Below, piece by piece: positions 1 through 13,153 of a stretch of 64,000 bases of DNA. Made by a program: the position numbers and the translations under genes. Below the pieces are notes generated by a model that was given only the letters and a program-made list of their open reading frames with translations, was not told where the DNA came from and searched no databases. Where the stretch lies: contig CM067550.1 of NCBI GenBank assembly GCA_034509755.1, positions 12,641,001 through 12,705,000 on the forward strand, written 5' to 3'. Numbering within the stretch: the stretch's first letter is position 1; each line of letters opens with the position of its first letter. This DNA comes from Anisodus tanguticus (Eukaryota; Streptophyta; Magnoliopsida; Solanales; Solanaceae).

Positions 1-3000
1 TAAATATGCTATAAGTTGTAGTAGAATTATGCACTTTCATGGAATCATATATTAGAAATGTTAATAAATTGATATACTTTTATATTTGAATTTAGATTGA
101 AAAGAAAATTTTCTTATTTAAAAAAATTTGAAAAAAATGAAGGGCTAGCCTGCCCAACCTGCGGCCCTTTTAGGGTGGGGTTGGGCTAACCATTTTAAGG
201 CTCTTTCTATGAAGGCCGGCCTGCCGTAGCCCATCAAATTTCTTGGCCCGCGAGGCTTGGGCTGAGTTGGCCCATTTTTACAGCTATAGGTTTACCATTG
301 GTCAATCTTTCTTTAAGCTCATTATAGTAAATGTAGAAATATATGGAAGTCGTCACTTTAAGAAAAAGATTGTTTTGTTTGATACTTTGATTTGCTTAAA
401 ATTGGAAATGTCATTTAGAGAGTTGCAATAAAGAATTATGTCCCACTAATGTAATATGAATTATGAACCAATAAGAATTAGGGAACCTTGTATTTCTCAA
501 TCAGTATTTTGTCCATTAATGCAGTATCTACTTTGGTCAGCATGTCTCTCTCCCCCCCCCCCCCCCCCCCCAATTAGCCATTCCTTCCTTTCTAAAAGTT
601 TTCCAATTCCAATTAGAAGTGCGTTTTATGCCAGTACTGTTTAGTATTGATTCAGCTTTAGTGCAAAGTTTCTTTTATTTCAAGTATCCATTTGCCAAAA
701 AAAGAGTGTATAAACATTAAAGTGAACGTTTTTGCCAGACATTTATATTCGATCAACTTTCACTTGTCATACTGCTAATTAGAAATATGTTTTTTCACTG
801 TAAATGGCAACAATTTGTCCCAATCTTAGCGAACTTTTTTATTATTGTTTTTCTTTTAATATACTTAAGAGGAGCAAATGAGGCTCAAGTGGATATCTTA
901 TCGAACTTGAACTCATTATAATACAATTTAAAAAGATTTGAACTTGTAACAATCCAATTTGAATCGAGACATCTTGATTATTGAAATGTCCAGGAAGAAA
1001 TCATATGAGATTCCTCATAAAGGTCTAACTAACTTGCAAATCGATAAATTGTCTTTTTTGTTTAATTTAAACAGAAACTTCATCCCTCTCATATATAAAA
1101 AAAAAGAACTTCATCTCCTTAAGGTATAACACGACCACCAAATGGTATAACCATAAAAGATAGAAACCCTCTTATGCTCTCCAAAGGAAAGAATGTGCGT
1201 GTGTGTGAGAGAGAGAATTATGTTAGCAGAAATCAAAAGAATGGAAAGATACGTAATTAGAAGAAGCCTTCTTTACTCATTTACCTCAACCCAAAGCCAA
1301 CTATTATATCATATTGTAAAAAATCATAGCAACTTCGTCAACAACCATTGCTCTTTCGCGACAGATCAAAAATAAATCAAGAGCAAATTTCAACTGTCTT
1401 GAGCACTTAAGGCACGTTATTTTTGCACTCTACTCTAACATGTGAAACATGCATCTAAGATGTTTCCACTCCAATCATCATCTTGACGATAAATCTCTTA
1501 GTATGAGTATCGCCATGAGAACTTTTCTCTTCCACCACTTCTCAAGAGATACGCAAATATTTACCTTTTGTAATGTACTATACAAGTATACATAGTTTGT
1601 CTCTGAACCATAAGAGTTGCATCTAAATCCCTGATTACAAAATACTACCTAAATTAGACAAACAAAGACTTACCAAAATGGTATTATGCCTTTGTTTCCT
1701 TGACATTCTAAAGAATTTTACAAAAAAAAAAAAAAAAAAAAAAAAGAAACAACGGCCAGTCGAAAAGAAGGATTCACAGTTGAGCTTACCCAAGTTAATC
1801 GTTACAGTATGATTTATCCAAAGTTTAAGTGTTCTTCAGAGAGAAAAAGACGAAAAGAAACAAATACCAAAATATATCTAAAATTAAAATATCAAAAAAC
1901 CAAGCAAGGTTTTTTATACTTTGTACTTCTTTTCCTGCTAACAAACCTATTGACAAAGAAAAGATGACACCACCAAATAGAAGGGAAAAAGTAAAAAGAC
2001 AAAAATAGGTAAAATCAATTACTAGTAAGAAATTTATTCCATTATTTTCTACTCATACAACTTTACTTAAAACAGCCTAGTGCTGCTGGTAAAGAATATA
2101 TCTCCCTACCCTAAAACCCTGGGTCAATCTTCAACACTACTCATCAATTTGCTATAAATAACCGTCATTTTGATCTCTAGCCCTTAATTTTTTGGTTTTA
2201 TACATTAAGAAACTTTTTTCCTATAATCATATTGGCCGACCAGATAAAGTCCAACCTAGCTGCATCACCTAACCTTTTCTCTCAAGCAACACATGCATGA
2301 ACATTTGGATCTCCATCAAAACTATTAAATAGGACACAGTTAAAAACACACTTTTGTAAAGGCCAAAAACAAAGATCAAGGAACACATTCAGGGCTGACC
2401 CCTGTTGATACTCAAGGAGGTTTGCCCTCCTTTGCCTTTTATCTAAGAGTTAAATTTTTATGCACTGATGTAAAAAATATTTACACATTCAAATCACTAT
2501 TATTAAGTAATAAAAAATAAATCTTTATAATAAGAATGGATCAATAATAAGATAATTAACCTATTGTTATAGCTATACTTGCATGTAAAAAATGTTACAT
2601 TGTCAGTATATACAACTTAAGTCATTTGTCTTTGTGCAAGTGTGCTTGGTGCCCCGATCTTTTGTTCCAAGAATCGTGCATGTCTGCTATAGGCTTTTTC
2701 ACACTCGCTACTAAGGAATATAATCAATCAAGCCAGCGACATTATAGATAATATTAACATTTGGTTAAAAGTTAAAGCTCACCTTTATGAAGCAATTTCT
2801 AAACGCCACTTCAACTGGCTGACATGATTATCAGTGTATATTAGTTTAATCTCCATCATATTCTTCTCCATAACTTGATTTGTATAGTTTTGAATAAATG
2901 TATGGAAAATGCCCATGTCTTCCATTTTAGGATAGACGACAGTGATCACAAATGTTATGCTCCTATGGGGCATAGAAACGGTATAAAGACCCTACACCCG

Positions 3001-3309
3001 GCAAATATAGTCGTGAAAAATCTTCAGTCCAATAAGCGGGCAAATATTTCAGAGTTTTGAAGTTAACCAAAGCACAGATGACATGTTATACAAACTGGTC
3101 CCCAATATCTTTCAGATATCAAATGCTTATAATAGAAATGCCATTCAATTCCAGATTATTTCTTTCAGTTTAATCAAATTGCTTATACATAACTGGTTAC
3201 AATCTTGACGTGACATGGTGAACAATATATATATGTAAATAAATATTACAACAGCCTATGTGGATGAATTATGTGCTAAAGAAAAAGGGTAAAAAGTACA
3301 CTTGACCTG
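1..3309. other. Gene-free 5' flank with simple repeats
   Basis: No open frame here resembles a protein I know, and none has convincing splice structure. Visible features are a GC-rich inverted-repeat patch at about 140-290 that resembles the end of a non-autonomous DNA transposon, a 20-nt poly-C run at 552-571, a poly-A run near 1721-1744, and AT-rich sequence otherwise. The last few hundred bases probably hold the 3' UTR of the FZL gene, which ends at 3310 on the minus strand. I could not identify a poly(A) signal with confidence. Confidence 0.5.
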
Positions 3310-6300
3310 TTATGAAACATGGAGATTTTGGATATCATTCCGCAATGATTTCAGTTTCTTCTCAATAATTGTCAATTCTTCTGCAGTCACCAAAAGTTCA
3401 TCTAATCTGTTTTGAGCTCTATCTTGATATGGCTTGCCGATGAGTTTTACAAAGTCCTCCACATTCCTAGTTGTCTCCAAGAGATCCTTTTGCATAGCCT
3501 CTTCGAGTTCACGTGCAAGGCCATCAGCAGTCCTCTTTACTTTATCTACCACTTGCTGCCTCCGGGATGAGAAGTTGGAGACAGCTAATAAACTATAATA
3601 ACAGGAGGAAAAAAACAGTTCTTTAATTAGGTTAATATCCATAATGTAACGAGCAAAAGAATCATACTGATAATTCATCAGGAAATAACTAGTTCACATT
3701 AGCAGTGGAGAAGCTAGTAGATGCCTCTCCTTTTTTTCTTTTTTCTTTTTGAGAAAGAAGCTACTAATCATTTATTAGGTTCTGAGGAAATGTTACACCT
3801 CAATAGAAATTAAGCTCTATCAAGTGATTCCCCATCTAATCCACTCTCATATACACACGACAACAACAATGAAAGACTTCCAATTGGGATAAAAGGAATA
3901 GCATATTATATGTTCAGGTCAGGATCAACAGTATGGCGTTAAAGCTTGCTTAAATTAGCACACTCGTTATGAACATTGAGTTGCCAGGAAACAGAAATCA
4001 TTGACGTCTATAAGCCAGCAGTTAATGTCCAATTACAATATATCGAAACAAAACTTAAGCTCTAACGGACTTAATGTAAGGTAAATCCACCAAATGCGCA
4101 TAATAGGCTCTGATTAGACAACCTAGGATGATCCAATTGGGTAGTAATCTTTTTGCCCAACAAATCACATCACCTCTCAAATAACAGAAGACGTATCAGT
4201 GCTACTAGTAACATTATGAATTGATTCATCAACAAAAAGTAACAGATGTTACGCAACCTATACAGGCAGACTGGCAAAAAAGTTTTGGAAATTCTCATAA
4301 CTGATTAATGAAGACGTGACACTTTGAGAAAATTAAAGAATATACTGAAATTTAAATTGAAAATAAGAAGATTACCCGCCGGCAGAACAAAGGCAAAGAG
4401 CAAGGAGATCCTCTAATGTGGTTGGAAGAACAGATGTCAGAAGTGACGCTGATAAACCAGCTGCTCCAAGCCCACCAAAAGTACCCAAGAACTGAAAATG
4501 AATGAGCTCTCCTCAGACATTTGTTTTAACTTTTAAGTTAATCATATCTTGAAAAAGTATATGTATACTTCAAAATTATGGAAACCTCTACTAGTCATAT
4601 TGCACACCCCACAAGTGGCTTTGCTAAAGACCTAGCAAACAAAAGATGAATTTGTGACTGATTCCTCTCCTAACTATCTCAAATCTTTGTAGGGTCTGAA
4701 AGGAGAGTCAAACTCTCTTACAATGTAAGAAATACTATCTATCACCTAACTGAAAATAGAAAGGTGAAATGCGGCTTCATTGGGAAATAAAATAGATAGA
4801 CGAGCTTAAGGGCAAGTATCGCCAATCTCTACTTTCCAAAAAAACATCTGTTTTGGTCTTCCAGATACACTAGAACATTCGCATTTTCGGCTGTTGTTCA
4901 TAGCAAATTCTAGTCCAGAACCAGATATAAGTATAGAACTTGAGGAAAAAATCGCATGTGTGAGCGACGGTAGAAAGGCTTCTTTATTTGACGCGAGGAA
5001 AAACTAAAGAAAATAACACAATACTCGCTCTCCCTTGTCTGTGAGAGAGACGAACAAAGCTCCACCACCCTAGCATAAGGAGGCTTCTCAAAGAGAAAAG
5101 CTCCATACTGACCTCTGTCTACATCTATTACCACGGAGGAAGTATGTCTAAACATTTACCTGATTCCACTCCCAAAAAGGAAAGATTCCAGCTCTTTGAA
5201 AGGAGAAAACAAAGAATGAATAGCCAAAAGAAGCATATTGACAGAACGATATTACAAAGATGACAATACCCAACAACTCATAATCATACCTAATTTTCTA
5301 ATGAAGCCATCACATTATTAAAATATTATATTAAAATTTGGGCCTTTTCTATCTGTTTTCGTTTCTTCTCTTTTTTTAGGGGAGGTAATGAGGCATGGAA
5401 AGGATCAAGTATAAATACATGCAAAATGTGATTGCTGACTTCAAACATGTCAAAATCAGCAACATACCGGTGAAACACCAGCAGAAAGCACAAATCAGTT
5501 CAATTAATTAATATTAGCGGAAAAACGCACCACTTCACGAATATCTCTCTCAAACAATTTTGAAGCAGCTGCAGCACTGAAATCATCTATGACTCTGATG
5601 CTAACTTCAGATTTTCTCTCCAGCACACCAGTTTTGCCTAACCCAGTTTGGTCAGACGGATTAACCAATGAAGTCCATCTTTTCTCAAAAGACTGCTTAT
5701 AAAATTGTACTTCTTGGTCCCTCTTTGACTGTAACCACTTAGTGTACTCCCCGAGAAGGTTCTGCAACCAAAGACAATTTTAACCGAGAATAAAATTAGC
5801 TTTGTCACAATATAAACCCCATCATTATCAAAAATATTCACATAAGTCAAAACTACAGAAATCGAAGAAAATATCTTAGGCAATGAAATTAAGTGTCTGT
5901 ACTAGGATACTAGGATAAGACCATCATAAGGTAGAAGGAAGAAAGAAGACACGGAAGACCAAAAAACTTCCATGCCACTGGCTTAGGCACCACAACTCAG
6001 GTCATCTTTCCAAATTAGGTGCAGAGAAAAATAACAGGAACAAATCAAGTTCTAGAAATATCCACTTTCACATGGTGGCAACAGAAGGGAAACAACAAAC
6101 TACAATCAACTAATTCAATCATACTTCCAATTTTCTAATAGCTGAGGAGGATGACTGAGTTAAACTCCAACAATTTTAATTTGCTTTCGATAGAAAAGGA
6201 GAAAAGAGGATAACTGACTTAAACTCTAATCACTAACAGCAGAGGGTAATGCACTCACTTGTCCTTCAAGAACAGCTGGACCGAGTATGTCATTTTGGAC

Positions 6301-9300
6301 ACTAGTGGTGGCTGGCATTTGAGTAGATTTCTCTCCTCTGAATACATATGAAGCAACAAGATCAACATTTGACAGTTGTAATGTTGATTCTACAAGCCGG
6401 ACAACACGTGCTTGAGCAGAGTTTATCTGTATTTTAGTGCACAAAGTCTATAAGGGTATATGCCATATGTTTAGTGGAAAGAAAAAAACAATAAAAAACA
6501 TGTGAATTGCTATTAGTCACAGTGACATTACCCACATACCAGAGATAGAACCTGCTTCTTCCACAAAATGCTATCAATTTCCAGCTTCTTTGTGCATTCT
6601 TTTACACTATTGACAAGATCCTCAACAAACAGCAAGTCTTGTTTGGCTTGCTGGCAGTCTTGTCTCACAAGTCCTTGACAAGCTGAAAGTAGTTGTTCTG
6701 CAATGGCAATTGGGGTTTCAAGCTTCAGCTTCATTCGCTTGATTCCGGTACTTGTAGATGAATCCATAAAGTTAGACAAGTACTTTTCAAGTTCATAGAA
6801 GCTCTTGCTTTTCCAGTGAGAATCACTTTTTGAACTCTCATTGTTTTGACTAAGGGCACCATCAAAAGTAGAAAGCTTTGATTCAAGAGCAAGCCGTGCA
6901 GATACTGGATACAGTGTTACGGATTCTGTATTCAGCAATTTCCGTGTATTTTCTTTGATAAATGCAATGGCCTCCTCCAACTATATCATGAAAAAATAAC
7001 GATACATGACTTCAATCAAAATGGTCCAGCTTTTATATCCACGTATAATAAGAAATTATTTTCTCACTCGACAATATCACAACAGCTAGTGTGTATGACC
7101 AACCTCGCCCTTATTCTGGTATATGTCGGACTTGTTCAGCACAAACACGACCTTTTTACTCCACTGCTGAGTGTAACGCAGAAAACTGACCTGATGAGCA
7201 CCAGAATTGCAATTGAGATTAACTTTTGGCAAAAGAAAACCAAAAGAAAAGACATTAGAGATGCCAAAAATCACAAGAAAATGAACTCTTTTTTCTAAAT
7301 TATAAGAAGGGCAAGTTATTAAACTTTAGAAGTTATAATCTCATTAAGGCTACTTAAACACCTAAAAGGCTCAATACCCCCCACCCCCCTTATGACTTGA
7401 GGTTTGTTAGACACAATAGGTTTCGTAAAACTCTTCAAATCAGTATAAGACTGAGATAACAAATCTGAGATTTCATGGAGATGGAATTGTATGAGGTCGC
7501 TAATGAAGTTCCAGTGACATCCAAAAGATCTAGCTTCCATAAGCATCACAACTCCTCCAATAAACGAGCAATTTTTTTACCAAATCCAATCTAGCTACAA
7601 CATTTAAGCATGAAATGTGAAGGTTGCTTAAAGGTGGCTGGCTAGTGCTACCACAAAAAATACACTTCTCTCACTCCTTCCGAATTGGAAGTGCACTTTC
7701 CACCATCCCACAACTATGACACTTCATGTGTTGTCAGAATCGACTGAGACGAAAAGGTTGTCCCTTTGAGCCATAGTGCACCAAAAGCAATGTCTATAGT
7801 AACCTTTCTTTTCCTTTTGATAAGTTACTTTAATGCAGAACCCTATGTAATACTCCCTCCGTCCCATTTTATGTGATGTTTCACCGGTCATGAAGTTTAA
7901 CAAAGGAAAAAAGATTTTTGAACCTTGTGGTCTAAAACAAGCCACAAATATTTGTATGACTATAAATAAGATTAAATTGTTTCTTACTATAGAAAGAGAT
8001 CATTTTTTAGGACAGAGGGTCGAGGGAGTAATGAAATGGTAAAATTTTAATTGTATTTGTTATTGTTTGAGACGAGAGAACAGAATTGTGGTACTCTTGC
8101 ATGAAAAGTCAAAAGTCCTCATTCTTGAGGGGTCACACAAGCAAACCTATGACAGACAAGGTCCCGGATTCTGTAACCTTAAATATGCTGAAGGGTAATC
8201 ATACAAGTGACAAAACCATACCTCACTTTCAGTTAATGGTCGATCAGCAGACATGACAAACAGAAGCAGATCTGCACGAGGCACAAATTCCTCAGTCAGC
8301 CTTTGTTGCCTTTGAAGAATCACATTGGTTCCTGGAGTATCAACAATAATCATCTGCCAGAATAAACATTGAAAAATTGGAGAGTAGACATGGAAATTAA
8401 GAACACAACTCAGGCTGTAAGAAAGTTAATATCAGAGAGGGACAAACAAATATTAGACTAGGCACAAAAGCAAAAAACTTAACCTTCTAGCAAAGAAAAC
8501 TCTACGGAATTGTAACATCTGAAATGTTTCCTACAGACTACGGATGATAACCACCTTCTTCAGTTTTATACACCATACATCTATAGAATTTGGGACCACA
8601 CAGACATGTGGAGAAATACTCCACTCAATTTGAAGTCCAGATCTACAATTTAATCTAGATATAACTTTAAAATGTGTCTCAAATCAGGCAACTGCACATA
8701 GTCAATAAGTGAGAAACACAAAATGGTAAGTCAAATGAAGTGCCCGCAATATGTAGAAGTAGCATCGACATATTTACTGGCACATACAATTTTCCAAAGT
8801 GAACTAGATTTCTAATTAAATTCATTGATGAAATGTAAAATTGGAAGCACAGAAACTTCCAGACAAGACAACTCACCTCTTTAAGAACTGAAGCTGGCAA
8901 GTAGCAAACATATTGACCATCTGGATGCCTTTCACACCGCTGCGACTCATCAACATCCGAATAGCGCAAAAAGGTGATCTCATTGGTTGTAGGAACAACC
9001 CCATCTTTCAAGTACTTTTTCCCAAGAAGAGCATTGATGAAAGTAGATTTTCCCGAATTGAATTCTCCCTAGTTTATCAAGAAATTGCATTCAGAAAGGA
9101 AAACGAATTGGATGAAGTAGTAATAATAATGATTATGCTGAATGTGGAATTATACGCGGTCTTGAAAACACAGTAATATGGAGGAAGAGAGAGAGACAAA
9201 GACTGAGAGAAAAGGTCACAAATGCCAGAACTCGAAAAAAAGAAGAATGGTGGGCCAAAGAAATGACAAGAAACATGCATAAACAGCATCTTCAGGTCTA

Positions 9301-12300
9301 TTAAGATTTTAGTTTTATGCATTGCTTAAAATTTAGAACGGACCAGAGAAGGAAATACTCATTTGAAATTCAGAGCTAATACCCATGCATATCCCTGGAA
9401 CCAGAATTTGCTGAAGTTCAGCGCTCAATTACCACTATAACCAGTAAAAATGGTTCATCAAGTTGAGAAACAGCATCTTTGAGAAGTGAGATCTCCTCCA
9501 TCTGCCATTTCAGTAGTAGCCCAGGTTAGTCTAAACAAGCAAACCGCTGACAGAAGAATTATTATCTGTACCACAATTCAGCAGCTAAATTTTGACAAAA
9601 CAAGATCACCATTGGAGCAGCTTTCTCAATAACATGTATGGTCTCATGCAAAACCAGTTTCTCTTTTTCCAGCAACTGTTCTTCTCTATCTCGTAAGTCT
9701 ATAAAGCCAGCCACTCCTTTCCTACCAGGAAAGCCATTCCCCAAGTCTGAAATTTTAAGCGGACTGTTACTTTGAGATTTTTCCTCTGTTTTCTTCTTCA
9801 AAGCATATGCACTGTCAAACAGTTTGCCAAAATCATCATCACTCACAGACCTCAAATCTTCCATCGAAATAACTACTCCACTAGCCCCTGATTCAAGTAA
9901 ATTTGATGCTTCGTTGAACAACTTTCGATCCCCAAGTGAACCAATCGTGACAAAAACAGGAATTTTCAGATGCTCAAATACAGAGTTCACCAGCTCCTCA
10001 GGTTTGCTATTGACACCAACTTCATATATAAGAAAATCAGCTCCTTCAGAGTTCGAGGCATACACTGCAGCGGTAGGTGTTTGTACAATTCTTGCTACCA
10101 AAGGAAGAACTACTAACTCTTCAGATTTTGAATCCATCATTGTGTTTCTGGCCACGATAGCAGGAAGATCTGTTAGAAAGGAGAATAGGTTATCCACAAG
10201 CAAGGATTAATGCAGGCAGCTACTCAATTTAGACAGCAGATCATGCATCTAGAAGATCAATTTACCGATCTTGTAAACATTTGCATTCAAGCGAAGCCAA
10301 ATGAATGAACCTAAAACTGAGAGCTAGTGATAGCTAACTGCAATTTGGTTAGGAATTGTAACCATTGTTCACAAAGTTTGAACTATTGTTCAGACACATT
10401 TAGTTTCAGGTTGAACCACTCTAGACACTAATTATCAACATTTCTTTCAACGAGCTTGTAATAATCAACATGATACAAGTTAATAATATCTCATTGCTCG
10501 TCGAATATGTAGGAACCAGCTTCATTTGATGTCCCATCATGAATAAATCTACTGCAACTAGTACTAGTAACTTTTTCTTTTCACAAATAAAATTTTACTT
10601 GTACAGTTGCACTAGTTGCTAGAAATTCTTAAGAAAATTACTACCAACTAGTAAGGGCAGCCCGGAGCACTAAGCTCCCGCTATGCGCGGGGCCCGGGAA
10701 GGGCCGGACCACAAGGGTCTATTGTACACAGCCTTACCTTGCATTCTGCAAGAGGTTGTTTCCACGGCTTGAACCCACCTCCAGGTCACATGGAGGCAAC
10801 TTTACCAGTAACTCCAAGGCTCCCCTTCTACTAGCAACTAGTACTAGTAGTTATATTTAAACAATCACTTTAGTATTAACTAAATGGCCATCCAGCTGTG
10901 TCTTTTTATTCAAGACAAGATTACATTTTTTTGTAACAAAAGATACTAACATAAAAGCCTTCAGGTATCAATCTCCTACTCCTCAATCCCAAACTAGCAG
11001 GATTCGGTTATAACGGTGATAAATTAAGGCCATCATCTATTAAGTATGATCAAGTAGTTCCTTCTCAAAAAAGTAAGGTCGGGAGTTTTTCATTTTCGAC
11101 AAAATTTATCTCGAATTATAAGGATAGAACATCATAGCACAAACACACCGTGTAGAGTGAAATACACAATACAAAAACCGTTGGAAAAAATAATTCAAAG
11201 TTGTAGTAAACCAAAATTGGTTAGGATTTAGTGTTTTAATTCATGTCTAGTTAGAATTTATAATAAGATTTATATATGAATAGGTTTTCCTGTTTTGAGT
11301 TAAAGTAGGTTTCTTATTGTTACAAATAGGGATGTTGCTAGCTATTTTCATATAGTGAAGATTGTAGAGAGAGCATGACTTATTGAGTTTATGAATAATA
11401 CATTTTCCTTCAAAAACGGTAACATCTTGTTTGGATGGTTGGCACCTATTGTATTATATTGTGTTGTTAGTTTAAATACAATGTTTGTTTTGATTGTTAC
11501 TTAAATTTTATTGTATCGTATCGCTAAATCCACCGTTCGTCATTACGTAACGACGAAAAATCTCATTTTATGTAATGACCAATTTGGTGTTTCTACGTCG
11601 TTACCTATTTTTCATTCTCATTTTATCTTTACTTATTATCTAATAATCTTATTAACTTTTTATAATAGCTCTACCCCGTACCCTAGTTTTCTTATAGGTT
11701 TGTCCTTCAAATTGTTGATGTATGACATTATGTAACGATACAATCTATTCAAACATTGTATTCATCAAAACAACACAGTACGATACAATACAATATAATA
11801 CGATACATTATAAAACGATACGTAACAACCATAAGTACAAGTGTTACAGAACACTACCTTGATCCGAGAGCAAAACACCGCTAGCACTAATCGCAGCAGC
11901 AATATCAACACGTCCATCAATCAACAAGTACGCCCTACCTTTAATTACAGATTTCAACAAACACGCTACCTCATACAACTTCCCACCACTAGCTCCACCA
12001 CCACTAAGCACCACAACATCAACCCGACCCGAAACCGCCTTATCTATCTCATCAACAACAGTGATTTCATCATCTCTCAATACATCTTCGCAGCTAAGCT
12101 TTAACACTAAACTCGGCACTTTGATTTCAGGCCGTTTATATCCACCAGGAAAAAGCGTTCTCGGAGTTTGTTCGGGTCGGTTTAGGGATTTAATTACGAG
12201 TTTGACGTTATTGCGATGGGAGTACACGTGTCGGCGAGGGCGGAAGTGGAAACATTGGCGGCGCGTGGGGTGGGTAAAGAGAGGACACGGTGGAGAACGG

Positions 12301-12335
12301 ACGGTACTGGAGTATAGAGTTTGTAGAGATAACAT
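3310..12335 (-). CDS. FZL: FZO-like chloroplast dynamin-family GTPase (FZL)
   Basis: Eleven exons can be joined on the minus strand with GT-AG borders and matching phases: 12335-11858, 10169-9610, 9501-9433, 9068-8877, 8353-8222, 7190-7104, 6980-6540, 6426-6259, 5761-5531, 4491-4376, 3592-3310. They encode 918 aa, close to the roughly 912 aa of the Arabidopsis protein. The N-terminus is Ser/Arg-rich, as in a plastid transit peptide. Exons 1-2 look like a thiamine-phosphate-synthase/TenI-type barrel. The GTPase domain shows G1 GEFNSGKS (about 370-377), G3 DTPG (about 438-441) and G4 NKSD (about 496-499). Exon 10 to early exon 11 (about 790-828) encodes a hydrophobic Gly/Leu/Ala-rich membrane segment, followed by a C-terminal coiled coil. 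In Arabidopsis FZL acts in thylakoid and envelope membranes and shapes thylakoids and chloroplasts. No frameshift or missing motif was seen, so the gene looks functional. Its introns carry several transposon insertions. Confidence 0.96.
7853..8028. mobile_element. Stowaway-type MITE in FZL intron 5
   Basis: The element begins CTCCCTCCGTCCCA and ends in a degraded inverted copy (GGACAGAGGG...GAGGGAG). It is flanked by TA on both sides (7851-7852 and 8029-8030), as expected for the Tc1/mariner-related Stowaway group. It is 176 bp long and has no coding capacity. It lies between exons 5 and 6 and does not touch a splice site. Confidence 0.8.
10654..10834 (-). mobile_element. tRNA-derived SINE in FZL intron 1
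   Basis: Read on the minus strand this has a SINE layout: a GGAGCCTTGG start, a pol III B box GGTTCAAGCC, then the conserved body with GTGGTCCGGCCCTTCCC and CGCGCATAGCGGGAGCTTAG. This type is common in Solanaceae genomes (TS/SolS/Au-like; the exact family was not verified). A 9-bp direct repeat CAACTAGTA flanks it at 10645-10653 and 10835-10843, which supports insertion by retrotransposition. Confidence 0.8.
11419..11848. mobile_element. Long-TIR MITE at the start of FZL intron 1
   Basis: The two ends are inverted copies: GTAACATCTTGT...ATGGTTG on the left, and on the right the complement of a near-identical GTAACAC/CTTGT...ATGGTTG. The similarity runs inward for about 100 bp and includes ATACAATGTTTG in both arms. 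The interior is AT-rich with many ATACAAT/ATTGTAT words and no coding. The right end lies about 10 nt inside the intron from the exon 1 donor at 11857-11856. The target-site duplication is unclear, so the superfamily is uncertain. Confidence 0.7.
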
Positions 12336-12953
12336 TGAGAATAATAATGAATGTAAAACGGCGACGGTGACGGAGGTGATGGAGGTGGAAGAGGAGGAGG
12401 AGGCCTTATCTTATCTAGTTGTAATGTGCTTGAAATGAATCAATGGAGGAGCTTCAAGTAAAGTAAAGCGCCAATTCTAAAATTAACTTCTTTGCTTAAA
12501 AGATAAATATAATTCAAATATACATTTTTTTTAAAACAAATATACACCCTCCGTCCCAATTTGTTTGATATTTTTTGCTTTTTTGAACATAAAATTTTTA
12601 AATTTTTTGAAATAAAATTTACATATTTGGAGACTACGTAAAAAGTATTATAAGTCATCATAATTAATAATTTAAAATATTTAAAAGACATGAAAAATTT
12701 ATGATCAAAGAACAATTTATTTGACTCTCGAAAAGAAAAAAGTGGCAAACAAATTGGGACGAATGGGGTATATATATATATATAGGCGTAGGGGAAATGG
12801 GAGGGAATTACAATGTGTGGATTCGAACTCTCACCAACAAGGTAAAAGTTCAAGTAGCCAACCAACTGAGCTGCTAGAACCCTACATAATTCAAATTGTT
12901 ATGAATTCATTATATTCACTAATTGAAGTGGATGTCATTTAGATATGCATGCA
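12336..12953. other. FZL upstream region with a Stowaway-like MITE and a tRNA-like segment
   Basis: Upstream of the FZL start the minus strand is rich in CTCC/TCC triplets, like a plant 5' UTR; no upstream in-frame ATG exists before a stop. A second Stowaway-like unit spans about 12545-12768 (CACCCTCCGTCCCAA at the left, TTGGGACGAATGGGG at the right, TA-flanked), about 210 bp from the start codon. At about 12812-12890 the minus strand shows a tRNA-like A box (AGCTCAGTTGG) and B box (GAGTTCGAATCC). This is probably a SINE head or tRNA pseudogene, because a full cloverleaf could not be drawn. Confidence 0.55.
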
Positions 12954-13153
12954 TGTTATTAATAGTTATCTAACTTATCTTATTAATACTCTATAAAAGA
13001 GATGTAACATTCGGTGGTTTCATACCCTATAAAAGAAATGTTCCTCATCCTTTTATGAACATATAAGAAATAAATAATAAAAGTGTGTTCTCTCGTATCT
13101 CTTGTCTAATATATCTTATTTTATATTATTTCATTTGTTTTCAATTTACAACA
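12954..13153 (+). repeat. Candidate 5' LTR of copia element A
   Basis: The segment runs TG...CA, contains TATAAAAGA (promoter-like) around 12992-12999, and ends TTTACAACA immediately before the CGTTATCAGCAC primer-binding site. A related terminus, with AATAATAAAAGTG and TTTACAACA, recurs at about 30810-30911. That later copy may be the partner 3' LTR or a solo LTR of the same family. Confidence 0.55.

Noticed and set aside
4910..5155. Minus-strand 81-codon frame in FZL
   Set aside because: It lies in the intron between exons 9 and 10; the flanking exons splice correctly without it.
12812..12890. Possible tRNA gene on the minus strand
   Set aside because: A- and B-box-like words are present, but acceptor and anticodon stems do not pair well. 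More likely a SINE head or tRNA pseudogene.
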